The position numbers and the translations under genes are program-made. From positions 1 to 64,000 of the forward strand of contig CANHCY010000003.1 of NCBI GenBank assembly GCA_947459295.1: DNA of 64,000 nucleotides. The letters run 5' to 3'. Source of the DNA: Chitinophagaceae bacterium (GTDB lineage Bacteria; Bacteroidota; Bacteroidia; Chitinophagales; Chitinophagaceae). The notes under the pieces were generated by a model. The model was not told the origin of the DNA. It worked only from the letters and a program-made list of their open reading frames with translations, and did not search any database. Below, in pieces: positions 15,746 to 25,217 of this stretch (its first letter is position 1; every line of letters starts with the position of its first letter).

Positions 15746-17242
15746 TTAAGCTATAATATCATGAATAACTTTACCACTTAAATCGGTTAATCTAAAATTG
15801 CGACCCTGTGATTCGTAGGTGAATTTTTCGTGGTCAAAACCTAACTGATTTAAAATAGTAGCCTGCACGTCAAACGTTTCTACTTTACCACTTACAATAT
15901 TGTAACCAATTTCATCTGTTTCGCCATAGGTAGTTCCACCTTTAATGCCGCCGCCAGCCATCCACATCGAAAACGCTTCGCCATGGTGATCACGGCCTTT
16001 AAATGGCATGGTTTTACCATCTCTATTTTCTTGCATTGGCGTTCTGCCAAATTCAGAACCCCACACTACCAGTGTTTCGTCGAGTAAACCTCTTTGTTTT
16101 AAATCTTGCAAAAGCGCGGTAATAGGTCTATCAATTTTTCGACATTTATTTTTTAGTCCAATGTCTACGGCGTTACCCGCAGAGTCACCATGCGTATCCC
16201 ATCCCCAGTCAAATAGTTGCACAAAGCGAACGCCTTTTTCTACCAGCTTGCGCGCGAGTAAAACGTTGTTGGCAAAACATGATTCGCCGGGTTTGGTGCC
16301 ATACATTTCATGAATATATTCCGGCTCGGTACTAATATCCATAACACCCGGTACAGAAATTTGCATTTTGTACGCCAGTTCGTATTGAGAAATACGAGAC
16401 AAGGTTTCTGGATCTTGATACTCGGTATAAGATTCTTCATTGACTTTATTAATAGCGTCGATACTTGCTTTTCTAATATCGCGGTCCATGCCTGCAGGAT
16501 CTTTAATAAATAAAACAGGATCGCCTTCGCTGCGGCACTGTACACCTTGATACACACTTGGTAAAAATCCACTTCCCCAAACACTTTTTCCAGCATCCGG
16601 ATTATTACCGCCAGAAGTAAGTACTACAAATCCTGGAAGATTTTTATTTTCGGTACCAAGTCCATAGGTTACCCAAGAACCCATACTAGGCCTACCTAAA
16701 CGAGGCGTTCCCGTATGCATGAGTAATTGCGCAGGTGCGTGGTTGAACTGATCGGTGGTAACGGCCTGAAGCACGGCTACGTCATCAATAACAGTAGATA
16801 AGTGTGGTAGATTTTCTGAAACCCAAATACCACTTTCACCATATCTATTAAAACTTGCTTGTGGGCCTAGCATTTTAGGAACGCCTCTAATAAACGCAAA
16901 TTTTTTACCATTGAGTAATGAAGGCGGACAGTCTTGACCGTCTAATTTAGCAAGCTCCGGTTTGTAGCTAAACATTTCTAATTGAGAAGGCGCACCTGCC
17001 ATGTGTAAATAAATTACCGACTTGGCTTTTCCTAAAAACGGAGCCGCTTTTGGCGCTAATGGATTGGTAGCATCAAATACATTATTACTTCCGGTGCTGC
17101 AACCGCCTAATAAATTGCCTAGCGCAAGTGCACCTAAACCCATGGCGCTTTCTTTAATAAAATGCCTGCGCGTGTGCTGTTGCATCACCACTTTTTGTGC
17201 TTCTCTTACTAGGCGCTGGTTATGTAATTCTTTTTGCGTCAT
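15746..17242 (-). CDS. DUF1501 protein, Tat-exported lipoprotein
   Basis: A 498-residue DUF1501 protein, a family distantly related to sulfatases and alkaline phosphatases. The N-terminus carries a twin-arginine motif (TRRHFIKESAMGLGALAL) followed by the lipobox LLGGC with Cys48, so it should be exported folded and lipid-anchored. Typical segments include YLHMAGAPSQLEMF, HAPAQLLMHTGTPRLGRPSMGSW, FVQLFDWGWDTHGD, VVWGSEFGRTP and GRDHHGEAFSMWMAGGGIKGG. No CxPxR sulfatase motif is present. It sits between the PSD1 and DUF2231-cytochrome genes with 3-5 base spacing, the partnership seen in Planctomycetes; the substrate is unknown. Confidence 0.87.
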   Translation of the reverse strand: MTQKELHNQRLVREAQKVVMQQHTRRHFIKESAMGLGALALGNLLGGCSTGSNNVFDATNPLAPKAAPFLGKAKSVIYLHMAGAPSQLEMFSYKPELAKLDGQDCPPSLLNGKKFAFIRGVPKMLGPQASFNRYGESGIWVSENLPHLSTVIDDVAVLQAVTTDQFNHAPAQLLMHTGTPRLGRPSMGSWVTYGLGTENKNLPGFVVLTSGGNNPDAGKSVWGSGFLPSVYQGVQCRSEGDPVLFIKDPAGMDRDIRKASIDAINKVNEESYTEYQDPETLSRISQYELAYKMQISVPGVMDISTEPEYIHEMYGTKPGESCFANNVLLARKLVEKGVRFVQLFDWGWDTHGDSAGNAVDIGLKNKCRKIDRPITALLQDLKQRGLLDETLVVWGSEFGRTPMQENRDGKTMPFKGRDHHGEAFSMWMAGGGIKGGTTYGETDEIGYNIVSGKVETFDVQATILNQLGFDHEKFTYESQGRNFRLTDLSGKVIHDIIA

Positions 17243-17247
17243 TGGAA

Positions 17248-19971
17248 TTAATTTTTATTGAGCCATTCGTCTAAATTAAGCATGGCGTTGGCTACTACAA
17301 CAAGGGCTGCTCTGTTGGTGGGTGATGCAAGTGTGCTATCACTCACTAATACTGTTGCTGCTTTTTTATTGCTCTGGTATTTTGACAAACTAGACTGGTA
17401 TAAACTAGTTAGTACATTTAATTTAGCAGGCGCAATGGGTTTGTACATCATCTCTTCGTAACCCATTTTTATTTTTGCTTCAATAGGGCCATTTACTTTG
17501 TCCATACTTTTTGCAAAAGAGCGGGCCATAATAATATAAGACGAATCGTTTAATGAGGTAAGCGCTTGAAGGGGTGTGTTGGTTCTAATGCGTCTAATGA
17601 CACATACTTCTCTTGCACCACCATCAAATGTGAGCATCGATGGGTAAGGAGCTGTTCTTTTAAAATATGTATAGAGTGAACGTCTGTACTGATCTTCCCC
17701 TTCCGATAATTTCCAAGCATCCCCATTGTAGGGTGAACGCCAAATACCATCTGGCTGATACGGCATTACACTTTTGCCATACATTTTTGGACTTAACAAA
17801 GTACTTACAGCAAGTGTTTGGTCTCTAATTTGCTCTGCCGAAAGTCTTACCCTTGGGCCTCTTGCATATAATTTATTGTACGGATCTTTTTTAAGTAGTT
17901 CTTTGGTAAACATCGATTGCTGCCTATAGGTTGCAGAAAGTAAAATTTCTTTCAGCGTTTTTTTAATACTCCAATTGTGCGTGTTCATGTGTTGCCATGC
18001 CAAATAATCTAATAGGTTTTGATGGGTTGGCGATAATCCCTGCGTGCCTAAATCTTCGAGGGTTTCTACAATACCGGTTCCAAATAATTGTTCCCAAAGT
18101 CTATTAACGAGTGTGCGTGAAACAAGTGGATTGTTTTTATCTGTTAACCACATCGCAAGGCCGAGTCTATTTTTGGGTGCATTTTTTGGAAGGCCTGGAA
18201 GTACGGCTGGCACATCAGGTGCAACTAGTTTTCCCTTAGAAAGCCAGCTGCCTCTTTCAAAAACATGCGTGGGTCTAAAAAGGTCTTCGTTGGCGTCCAT
18301 CATAATGGGTGTTGTTTCTGCACCCGCCATTATTAAGTCATTAAAATATTTGTAAGCGCTATCGTAACCAGGTTTTTCTTTGGCAGGAAATGGGTTGCCA
18401 AATGAAAACCATTCAAATAAAATACCATCGTCTGTACTGTTTTTTATTGTAGGAGAATAGTACTTGAAAAATAACGTGTGCGTGCCCTTAATGTCTGGAA
18501 GGCTTGTCGTTGAATGTACAAAACCACCGCCTGTGTTTTTAACAGGCACTTCTTTTACAAGCGGTCCGGTTAAACTATCTAAATAAATGCGCCATACGCC
18601 TTTGTCTACTCTTGAAGCGTATTTAAACAATAGTTCTGATTTTCCAGTGAGTACTACATTTTTTAAATTACAAGTGCCGTTGTTACGCAGTGTTGCATAC
18701 CAACCATTGGCGCCGTTTACAAATTTGTCGCACTGAAATGCATTGATACTTGGTTGAAGCGTGCGTAAAAAAGTAATCCAATAATTAGCAGATGCTGGTG
18801 CCGCATTTTGTTGCAACCATTTTTTTACCGATTCAAATTTTACATTGTCGGCACCTTGGTATTGACGTAGTACGGGGTTTTCGAAAGGAGAATCTTCATC
18901 TCTAGTATTGTTAAAAAACGCCATGAACTTATAATACTCGTCATGCTTAAAAGGATCATACGGATGACTATGACACTGCACACAATTAAAACTAGTGCCC
19001 ATAACAGCGCTCCATGTAGTGTTAACGCGGTCAAGTACGGCAGCGGTTCTAAACTCTTCATTGTCGGTACCACCTTCGTCGTTGTTCATGGTGTTTCGGT
19101 GAAACGCAGTGGCAATATACTGTGCATCAGAAGGGTTGGGTAATAAATCACCTGCAATTTGCTCCGTTAAAAAATCGTTGTAAGGTTTGTCTGTGTTAAA
19201 TGCACTTATAAGCCAGTCTCTGTATTTGTAAATGTTTCTGCCGCGGTCTGCTTCAAAGCCTTTAGTGTCTGCGTATCTGGCTAGGTCTAGCCAAAGTGCC
19301 GCCCATTTTTCGCCATAGGCGGGAGAGGCCATTAAATCGTTGACTAAATTTTCGTAGGCTTTGTCTGAATTATCATTTAAATATTTTGCCGCAATTTTTT
19401 TATTTGCAGGAAGTCCTGTTATATCTAAACTAACCCGTCTTAAAAGTGTTGCTTTGTCTGCTTCTTTGGAAGGACTTAATTTTTCTGCTTCTAATTTTTC
19501 TACAATGTATTTATCAATATTATTGTTAACCCAACCGTTATTAATACTTGGCACTACTGGCTCTTTTACTTTTTGATACGCCCAGTGTGATCCCCATTTA
19601 GCACCTTCTTTAATCCAGGTCGTTAAAATTTTAATTTCTTCTTTGGTTAACGGATCGTGCTTATACGGCATGCGTTCTTCAGGATCTGTTAAATGCAGTC
19701 TTCTGATCAGTTCACTTTCTTCTGGTTTAAATTTTATAATAGCAGGCTTACCTGATTTGGTAGGTGCAAATGCTTCTTCTTCAAAAAGCAAACTAAAACC
19801 ACCCTCTTGTTTTACACCACCATGACAGGTGATACACTTTTTATTTAAAATGGGTTTTACTTCGGTGTTATAATCGATAGGGGCGGAAGGATAAATTACA
19901 ACAGCTGTAATGGCAAGTACAATGAGTACTGCAGAACTATAAAAAAGTTTTTTGCTAGGCTTTAAAAACAT
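17248..19971 (-). CDS. PSD1 protein with planctomycete cytochrome c domain (DUF1549/DUF1553)
   Basis: A large exported or anchored protein of 907 residues with one N-terminal membrane helix. The PSCyt1 heme motif CITCH is at 46-50, followed by MPYKHDPLTKEEIKILTTWI. DUF1549 follows (YGEKWAALWLDLARYADTKGFEADRGR, FNCVQCHSHPYDPFKHDEYYKFMAFFNN, with a second CxxCH), and the C-terminal half is DUF1553 (LAMWLTDKNNPLVSRTLVNRLWEQLFG; VCVIRRIRTNTPLQALTSLND). An insert at about 400-540 resembles a carbohydrate-binding module. First gene of the three-gene block. The start codon at 19971 touches a stable hairpin that may limit translation or end the upstream transcript. Confidence 0.86.
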   Translation of the reverse strand: MFLKPSKKLFYSSAVLIVLAITAVVIYPSAPIDYNTEVKPILNKKCITCHGGVKQEGGFSLLFEEEAFAPTKSGKPAIIKFKPEESELIRRLHLTDPEERMPYKHDPLTKEEIKILTTWIKEGAKWGSHWAYQKVKEPVVPSINNGWVNNNIDKYIVEKLEAEKLSPSKEADKATLLRRVSLDITGLPANKKIAAKYLNDNSDKAYENLVNDLMASPAYGEKWAALWLDLARYADTKGFEADRGRNIYKYRDWLISAFNTDKPYNDFLTEQIAGDLLPNPSDAQYIATAFHRNTMNNDEGGTDNEEFRTAAVLDRVNTTWSAVMGTSFNCVQCHSHPYDPFKHDEYYKFMAFFNNTRDEDSPFENPVLRQYQGADNVKFESVKKWLQQNAAPASANYWITFLRTLQPSINAFQCDKFVNGANGWYATLRNNGTCNLKNVVLTGKSELLFKYASRVDKGVWRIYLDSLTGPLVKEVPVKNTGGGFVHSTTSLPDIKGTHTLFFKYYSPTIKNSTDDGILFEWFSFGNPFPAKEKPGYDSAYKYFNDLIMAGAETTPIMMDANEDLFRPTHVFERGSWLSKGKLVAPDVPAVLPGLPKNAPKNRLGLAMWLTDKNNPLVSRTLVNRLWEQLFGTGIVETLEDLGTQGLSPTHQNLLDYLAWQHMNTHNWSIKKTLKEILLSATYRQQSMFTKELLKKDPYNKLYARGPRVRLSAEQIRDQTLAVSTLLSPKMYGKSVMPYQPDGIWRSPYNGDAWKLSEGEDQYRRSLYTYFKRTAPYPSMLTFDGGAREVCVIRRIRTNTPLQALTSLNDSSYIIMARSFAKSMDKVNGPIEAKIKMGYEEMMYKPIAPAKLNVLTSLYQSSLSKYQSNKKAATVLVSDSTLASPTNRAALVVVANAMLNLDEWLNKN

Positions 19972-20023
19972 AAGGCATCATTCGTAAGCCTAAATTTAAT
20001 AATTACTTACGAATGACGCCTTA
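19971..20023 (-). terminator. Long hairpin between kduD and the PSD1 gene
   Basis: Two 18-base arms (19971-19988 and 20006-20023) pair fully except one position, which is a G-U wobble in minus-strand RNA but an A-C mismatch in plus-strand RNA, so the structure fits the minus transcript. It begins 14 bases after the kduD stop and ends at the A of the PSD1 start codon. There is no clean U-tract before the ATG, so it may terminate or process the kdu transcript, or hide the PSD1 ribosome site. Confidence 0.6.
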
Positions 20024-20037
20024 GTTGTTACATATAG

Positions 20038-20799
20038 TTATCTACCCATCCAGCCGCCATCTACGGTTAAGATGGTGCCATTAACATAGTCTGAAGCAGG
20101 AGAGGATAAAAAAACGAAAGCTCCGGTTAAATCCTGAGGAGTTCCCCATCTATTTGCCGGTATTCTGGCCAAAATAGAGGCATTTCTGTCCGGATCGGCC
20201 CTTAACTGTGCCGTATTGTCTGTGGATATATATCCTGGGGCAACACCATTTACGGTAATGCCTTTGCCAGCCCATTCGTTGGCAAAGGCCTTAATTAACG
20301 AGGCAACAGCTCCTTTACTAGCTGCGTAGCCGGGCACGTTGATACCGCCTTGGAAGCTTAAAAGAGAGGCCGTAAACACTATTTTACCAGCGCCATTAGC
20401 AATCATTTGTTTTCCAATTTCTCTGGTGATTATAAATTGAGCATTTAAATTGATGTCAATGATGTTATCCCAAAATTCGTCGGAATGTTCGGCGGCAGGA
20501 CTTCTTTGAATACTTCCCGCATTGTTAATCAGGATATCAATTTTAGGATGGTTTTTGATTACCGCATCTAAAAATGCATAGATCGAATCTCTATTTGAAA
20601 AATCGGCTTGGTAAGCATAAAACTTTTTACCTGCAGCAAGTACCGCTTTTTCTACATCGCTTCCGGATGCAGGCATAGAGCCACTCACACCAATAATGTC
20701 GGCGCCGCTATTAGCAAGTTCGATGGCAATGGCCATGCCAATACCTTTACTACAACCGGTTACTAAAGCAACTTTATTATCTACTCTAAAATTTAGCAT
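20038..20799 (-). CDS. kduD: 2-dehydro-3-deoxy-D-gluconate 5-dehydrogenase (SDR)
   Basis: Reduces 2,5-diketo-3-deoxygluconate (DKII) to 2-keto-3-deoxygluconate with NAD(P)H. This 253-residue classical short-chain dehydrogenase has the TGCSKGIGMAIA cofactor motif, NNAGSIQR, the catalytic Tyr/Lys in PGYAASKGAV, and a normal SDR C-terminus. The partner KduI gene, 5 bases upstream, makes its substrate, which fixes the assignment. It is the last gene of the lacI-PL6-kduI-kduD operon. Alginate loci often use a DehR-type reductase here instead, so it may also process DEH directly. Confidence 0.9.
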   Translation of the reverse strand: MLNFRVDNKVALVTGCSKGIGMAIAIELANSGADIIGVSGSMPASGSDVEKAVLAAGKKFYAYQADFSNRDSIYAFLDAVIKNHPKIDILINNAGSIQRSPAAEHSDEFWDNIIDINLNAQFIITREIGKQMIANGAGKIVFTASLLSFQGGINVPGYAASKGAVASLIKAFANEWAGKGITVNGVAPGYISTDNTAQLRADPDRNASILARIPANRWGTPQDLTGAFVFLSSPASDYVNGTILTVDGGWMGR

Positions 20800-20804
20800 T
20801 GGAA

Positions 20805-21638
20805 TTATTTTAATAACTGAATGTTTACAAAATCCATATCAGCAAATGACATGTTTTCGCCAGCCATTGCCCAAATAAATGAGTAAGAAGCCGTTGCTAC
20901 ACCACTATGAATACTCCATGATGGAGATACAATACCCTGCTCATTATTTAAGAATAGATGTCTTGTTTCGTGTGGCTCACCCATGAAATGAATGACACGT
21001 TGTGTTTCAGGTAAATCAAAATAGAAGTAGGCTTCCATACGACGGTCGTGCAGGTGCGCTGGCATGGTATTCCAAATGCTACCTGGTTTAAAATTGGTTA
21101 CACCAAGTACGAGCTGACAACTTTTTAAGCCATCTGCATGAATATATTTATTAATGGTTCTGTGATTCGCTGTTTCTGCACTTCCCATTTCAGCAGGGGT
21201 TGCATCTTTACTTTGCATAAGTTGCGTAGGATGGTTCGCGTGCGCTGGGCAAGAGAATAAAATAAATTTAGAAGGGTTGCTCGGATCGGTGCTTGCATGA
21301 AAAGTAACTTCTTTATTACCCATACCAATATACAAGCAATCAATTTTATCTAAAGTGTAAATTTGACCTTCTACAGTAATGCTTCCGGCGGCACCAATGT
21401 TTACGATACCGAGTTCTCTTCGGTCCAAAAAGTTTTCTGACTTTAAGGCGTCGTAGGTACCTAGCTGAATAGCAGCAGTAGCAGGGGTTGCAGCGCCCAC
21501 CACCATTCTGTCATAATGGGTATACACAAAATTAATAGCGCCGGGTTCTACTAAATTGTCTAGTAAAAATTTGGCTCTAATTTGCTCGGTTGTATATTTT
21601 ACAAAATCTTCGGGATGTACTTGGTGAATAATTTTCAT
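20805..21638 (-). CDS. kduI: 5-dehydro-4-deoxy-D-glucuronate isomerase
   Basis: Isomerises the unsaturated-uronate product 5-keto-4-deoxyuronate (DKI) to DKII in the cytosol. It has 277 residues, normal for KduI. The zinc ligands of the cupin fold are visible: His195, His197 and Glu202 in MPAHLHDRRMEAYFYFD, and His244 in WSIHSGVAT, each one residue off the E. coli numbering. It lies between the PL6 lyase and kduD genes. Together with kdgF on the other arm it gives a full route from unsaturated monouronate to KDG. Confidence 0.95.
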   Translation of the reverse strand: MKIIHQVHPEDFVKYTTEQIRAKFLLDNLVEPGAINFVYTHYDRMVVGAATPATAAIQLGTYDALKSENFLDRRELGIVNIGAAGSITVEGQIYTLDKIDCLYIGMGNKEVTFHASTDPSNPSKFILFSCPAHANHPTQLMQSKDATPAEMGSAETANHRTINKYIHADGLKSCQLVLGVTNFKPGSIWNTMPAHLHDRRMEAYFYFDLPETQRVIHFMGEPHETRHLFLNNEQGIVSPSWSIHSGVATASYSFIWAMAGENMSFADMDFVNIQLLK

Positions 21639-21661
21639 GTTTATTTATTTAAAATGTTTAT

Positions 21662-23962
21662 TTATTTATTGATGACAAATTTATTTTCTTGAATAGCGCC
21701 GCTACTGTTAACACTATTGTTTTTTTGATAATGAAATGCTTTGGTGTTATCGGTGTACAAAATAATATTTCCTGTTTTATTTGAAGCCGTAAACATATTG
21801 TTTTCGATAGTTGATAGCTGTACCCCAAATAAGCCAATTAGTGGTTCATTTGCACTGCAATTTACAATTTTATTGGTGGAGAAGCTAAAGATAGGCCCCA
21901 TGGTACTTTCGTCATTTCCGCCCCTGTAAATAACCGCTAATGGTCCGGTGTGGTTTATGAAACTATTGTTTGTAACAACAATTTTTTCGGCGTTGTAATA
22001 ACCTTTGTTATCGTCTTCGTCTTTTAAAGAGAGTAGGGTGGCTTTGTTGTTTTCAAATGCACAATTTTGAATCGTGATCTTGTCTAAATAACTAGATTTT
22101 GGCGCCATGAGTATTGCGGTGCCTGTAAAGCCTTGAATTTTGCAGCCGGTTATGCCAATACTATTGTGAATACCCGAACCATCACTTGTAACCGTAATAA
22201 AATGTTGCGCAGAAACTGCACTGGCGTTGATACTACTATTTTGTAACGTTAATTGCGCGTTTTGTTGGAGGGTAAACAAATTGTTGATGGCGCTGCTGGT
22301 TACAAAATTTACAACAGCGCCGTTGCTTGTAATTGTTATGTTACCCTTAATGGTAATAGGCCTTTCAAAAGTATAAGTGCCTGCTTTTAGTAGGATTTTT
22401 GAATGAGCGACCGAAGCAACTGCAGTTTCTAATTCGCTAACAGTTGAAACGGTTATCGTTTTTTGCGAATTTGGTCTGCTGGCATTTGCGGTGCTCGCCG
22501 CGGCGATCGTTGTTGCGCTTGTTGCAGCGCTTGTTTTTTTGGACTCCCAATTATTACCAAGTTTTGGTGCGTTTGCAAATAGGGCTTTAAAATAATTTAT
22601 ATTGTTTGCGCCAATGGTATTTGAAAATGCGGGAACACCTCTTGTGCTAGCGATGGAATTTAAGGAGTCCAGGATTTTTTTTGTGGTGTTATTGGCGCCG
22701 GAGGCGCCAATAACAGGAAATCCTTTGCTGTCCCATTTTTGCAATCCAATAGCACCCGCATTAAACCCGCTCACACCAGGGTTTGTAAGCGAAGTGCTAA
22801 ACACATTACCTGTAGCAAATACGCTGTCAATTGTTGGGACGGTATAACAAAGAGGTCCGGGGGTATTCGCGTAAAACAGGTTATTAAGGAGCAGCACATT
22901 TTTTGGATCTACGCTGCGCTCTGTGTCTTTTCCTTCACTAATACTAAAGGGGCTGCAATTTAAAAAAGTATTGTTAGCGATAACAGCGTCTCTGACAGGA
23001 AGGTATCTGTTGGCTGGTGAATTAAATACGCCGGCCATAATTGCAAGTGGCGATCTAAAACCTTGGCCTTTGCAATGACTCATAAAATTGTTTACAATCC
23101 AATTGCCTTCATTGATTACCCTTACCCCGCCTGTGCCTTCTTTATCGTTTCCGTAAAATAAATTTCCTTCTACTGTATTGTCATTACCATGTCTTAAAAC
23201 AACAGCGCCCTGACATTCTTTAAATACATTACCCGCCACTTTATTCCCACATGATTTGATAGAAATAATTTCAGTTTCGCCATCGCAATATTCAAAAAAG
23301 TTATTTTTAATTGTGGTGTTGCTGTAAAAAGTGCAGTGTTGTGATACGCCTACTCGGATCATTTCTCCAGCGTTGCTACCAAGCGGTTTTCGAATGCCAA
23401 AATAGTTACTATCAATACTGTGGTTGTTGATTCGGCTTCTGTCATCATCTAGCAACACAGCTACAAGTACGCCCAAATTTGTTTTATTGGTAAAATTTGA
23501 GTGATCTACTCGGTTATTTTTTCCGGACATTGTGAGCCAATGATTTTCGTCTAAGCGAAGTGGATTATTAAAGCCTTGGATGCTAGAGCCCGTAATCCTT
23601 GAATTATTGGCCACTTCTTTTCCATGGCTAAATTGCCAAACATGATTTTTTCCGGCATAACCGTCTTTAAAGACAACTCCACTTACAGTTATGTAGTTGC
23701 CTGTAATATGTAAATAGCTGTTACCTGTAAAATGCACAGCACCCGGTACTTGGGCCATAAAAACAATGGGCTGATTCGCAGTCCCCTTAGCACTAATGAT
23801 TAGGTTACAGTTATTATAAGTGCCATTTTGGATAAGCAGGGTGTCGCCAGGTTTAGCTTGAACCCCTGCTTCAATAATTGCAGCCGATGAACTAACAAGT
23901 ATTTTCCGTGCATTTGCCTGCAGTGCAGCGACAAAAACAAATAGACAAATTATTTTTTTCAT
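21662..23962 (-). CDS. Polysaccharide lyase family 6 (alginate lyase / chondroitinase B fold)
   Basis: A secreted beta-elimination lyase of 766 residues with two parallel beta-helix domains. After a signal peptide (LQANA), the N-terminal helix holds the PL6 catalytic pair: Lys236 in EIISIKSCGN and Arg257 in GAVVLRHGNDNTVEGN, followed by GTGGVRVINEGN. An Ala/Ser/Thr-rich linker at about 478-500 leads to a second, non-catalytic beta-helix. PL6 enzymes act on alginate or, less often, dermatan sulfate; PL17 and KdgF on the other arm favour alginate. It belongs to the lacI-PL6-kduI-kduD operon. Confidence 0.9.
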   Translation of the reverse strand: MKKIICLFVFVAALQANARKILVSSSAAIIEAGVQAKPGDTLLIQNGTYNNCNLIISAKGTANQPIVFMAQVPGAVHFTGNSYLHITGNYITVSGVVFKDGYAGKNHVWQFSHGKEVANNSRITGSSIQGFNNPLRLDENHWLTMSGKNNRVDHSNFTNKTNLGVLVAVLLDDDRSRINNHSIDSNYFGIRKPLGSNAGEMIRVGVSQHCTFYSNTTIKNNFFEYCDGETEIISIKSCGNKVAGNVFKECQGAVVLRHGNDNTVEGNLFYGNDKEGTGGVRVINEGNWIVNNFMSHCKGQGFRSPLAIMAGVFNSPANRYLPVRDAVIANNTFLNCSPFSISEGKDTERSVDPKNVLLLNNLFYANTPGPLCYTVPTIDSVFATGNVFSTSLTNPGVSGFNAGAIGLQKWDSKGFPVIGASGANNTTKKILDSLNSIASTRGVPAFSNTIGANNINYFKALFANAPKLGNNWESKKTSAATSATTIAAASTANASRPNSQKTITVSTVSELETAVASVAHSKILLKAGTYTFERPITIKGNITITSNGAVVNFVTSSAINNLFTLQQNAQLTLQNSSINASAVSAQHFITVTSDGSGIHNSIGITGCKIQGFTGTAILMAPKSSYLDKITIQNCAFENNKATLLSLKDEDDNKGYYNAEKIVVTNNSFINHTGPLAVIYRGGNDESTMGPIFSFSTNKIVNCSANEPLIGLFGVQLSTIENNMFTASNKTGNIILYTDNTKAFHYQKNNSVNSSGAIQENKFVINK

Positions 23963-23971
23963 GAACTAGGT

Positions 23972-24985
23972 TTAATTTCTTTTAGAAGAGTTTCTTACAA
24001 AAAGTTTAGGCTTGATAATTATTTCTTGATCAAGCATGTCATTTCCGCCATTCATCATTTCAATAAATGCTTTTGCAGTTGCTTTGCCAATTTCAAAAGC
24101 GTACATCTCTACACTAGATATTGCAGGCGTTACTAAACTTACAATCGGTTCGTTGTTAAATCCGACAAGGCCAATATCGTGTGGCATCGAGAGTCCTTTT
24201 TCTTTGATGGCTAGCATAGCCCCAATTGCCATACGGTCACTAATGGTAAAAATAGCGTCCGGTCTATTTTTTGAAGCGAGTAATTCTTTGGTTGCTTCGT
24301 AGGCGTATTGTTGGTTAAAATCACAATGAATAATATGACCCTTATCTGAACGTAAGCCATGCGCTTTAAGGGTTTGGAGGTAGCCCTCCATTCTTTTGTT
24401 ACTAATATTTAAATTTTCTGGACCTGCTAAAATGGCAATTTTTTTATAACCCTGTTCAATTAAATGTTCGGTTGCTTGCCTTCCGCCATCAATATTATCG
24501 AGTCTAATTTTTGGAGCTTCTATATTATTAACTATACGGTCAAATAATACAAGTGGAATTTTTTTATCCTGAATTTTTTTGATGTGCTCAAACACTTTTG
24601 TTTCACTCGACACCGAAACTATAAATCCATCTACTAAACTGTCTAGTAATCTTTTGGTGTTAACCATTTCTCTACCATAACTCTCGTCACTCTGACAAAC
24701 CATTACGGTATATCCAGCACCTAGTGCAACCTCATCAATTCCTTTAACCATCGTGGAAAGTACATAGTCAAGATTGGGAATAATAACGCCAATGGTGTTT
24801 GTTTGTCTATTAAGTAAGCTAAGTGCAAGTCTATTGGGTTGATAATCTAGTTTTTCGGAAAGTGCTTTTACGGCAGCCTTTGTTTCTGCTTTCACATCCG
24901 GCGCGTCCCTTAAGGCCCTACTCACTGTTGATGTAGAGATATTAAGTGCAATAGCAATGTCTTTTATGGTAATTTGTTTTTCCAT
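23972..24985 (-). CDS. LacI-family transcriptional regulator of the uronan locus
   Basis: A DNA-binding repressor of 337 residues. The helix-turn-helix at the N-terminus (ITIKDIAIALNISTSTVSRAL) and the hinge (LDYQPNRLALSL) are textbook LacI/GalR; the rest is a periplasmic-binding-like sensor (IGVIIPNLDYVLSTMVKGID; FDRIVNNIEAPKIRLDN; IFTISDRMAIGAM). It heads the PL6-kduI-kduD operon and is divergent from the PL17-SusC operon. Two overlapping CG-centred palindromes lie 47-75 bases upstream of its start, so it probably controls both arms and itself. The inducer is likely an unsaturated uronate, KDG or a related keto-sugar acid. Confidence 0.92.
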   Translation of the reverse strand: MEKQITIKDIAIALNISTSTVSRALRDAPDVKAETKAAVKALSEKLDYQPNRLALSLLNRQTNTIGVIIPNLDYVLSTMVKGIDEVALGAGYTVMVCQSDESYGREMVNTKRLLDSLVDGFIVSVSSETKVFEHIKKIQDKKIPLVLFDRIVNNIEAPKIRLDNIDGGRQATEHLIEQGYKKIAILAGPENLNISNKRMEGYLQTLKAHGLRSDKGHIIHCDFNQQYAYEATKELLASKNRPDAIFTISDRMAIGAMLAIKEKGLSMPHDIGLVGFNNEPIVSLVTPAISSVEMYAFEIGKATAKAFIEMMNGGNDMLDQEIIIKPKLFVRNSSKRN

Positions 24986-25031
24986 AGAGGTATAAAATTA
25001 GGGGCCTATAGATACAATTTACGAGAAATTG

Positions 25032-25060
25032 CCGGTAGCGTTACCGGTAACGTTATCGGT
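25032..25060. promoter_or_regulatory. Two overlapping LacI-type operators
   Basis: CCGGTAGCGTTACCGG (25032-25047) and ACCGGTAACGTTATCGGT (25043-25060) are palindromes with central CG, the LacI-family hallmark, each with only one mismatched pair. Their centres are 12 bases apart and they share the ACCGG segment at 25043-25047. They sit between the divergent lacI and PL17 genes. Confidence 0.72.
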
Positions 25061-25217
25061 AATATTATTAACATATTTTCTAAAGAAATGGCAAATAAGT
25101 TAGAAAAATATCAATAAAATGGCCTAAAATATAGATAAAATAACAAGCTTCAACCGTGAACTTCCTATTCAATTGCGCTTAATATTACCACACGATTGAT
25201 TGATTCTTAACCGCCTT

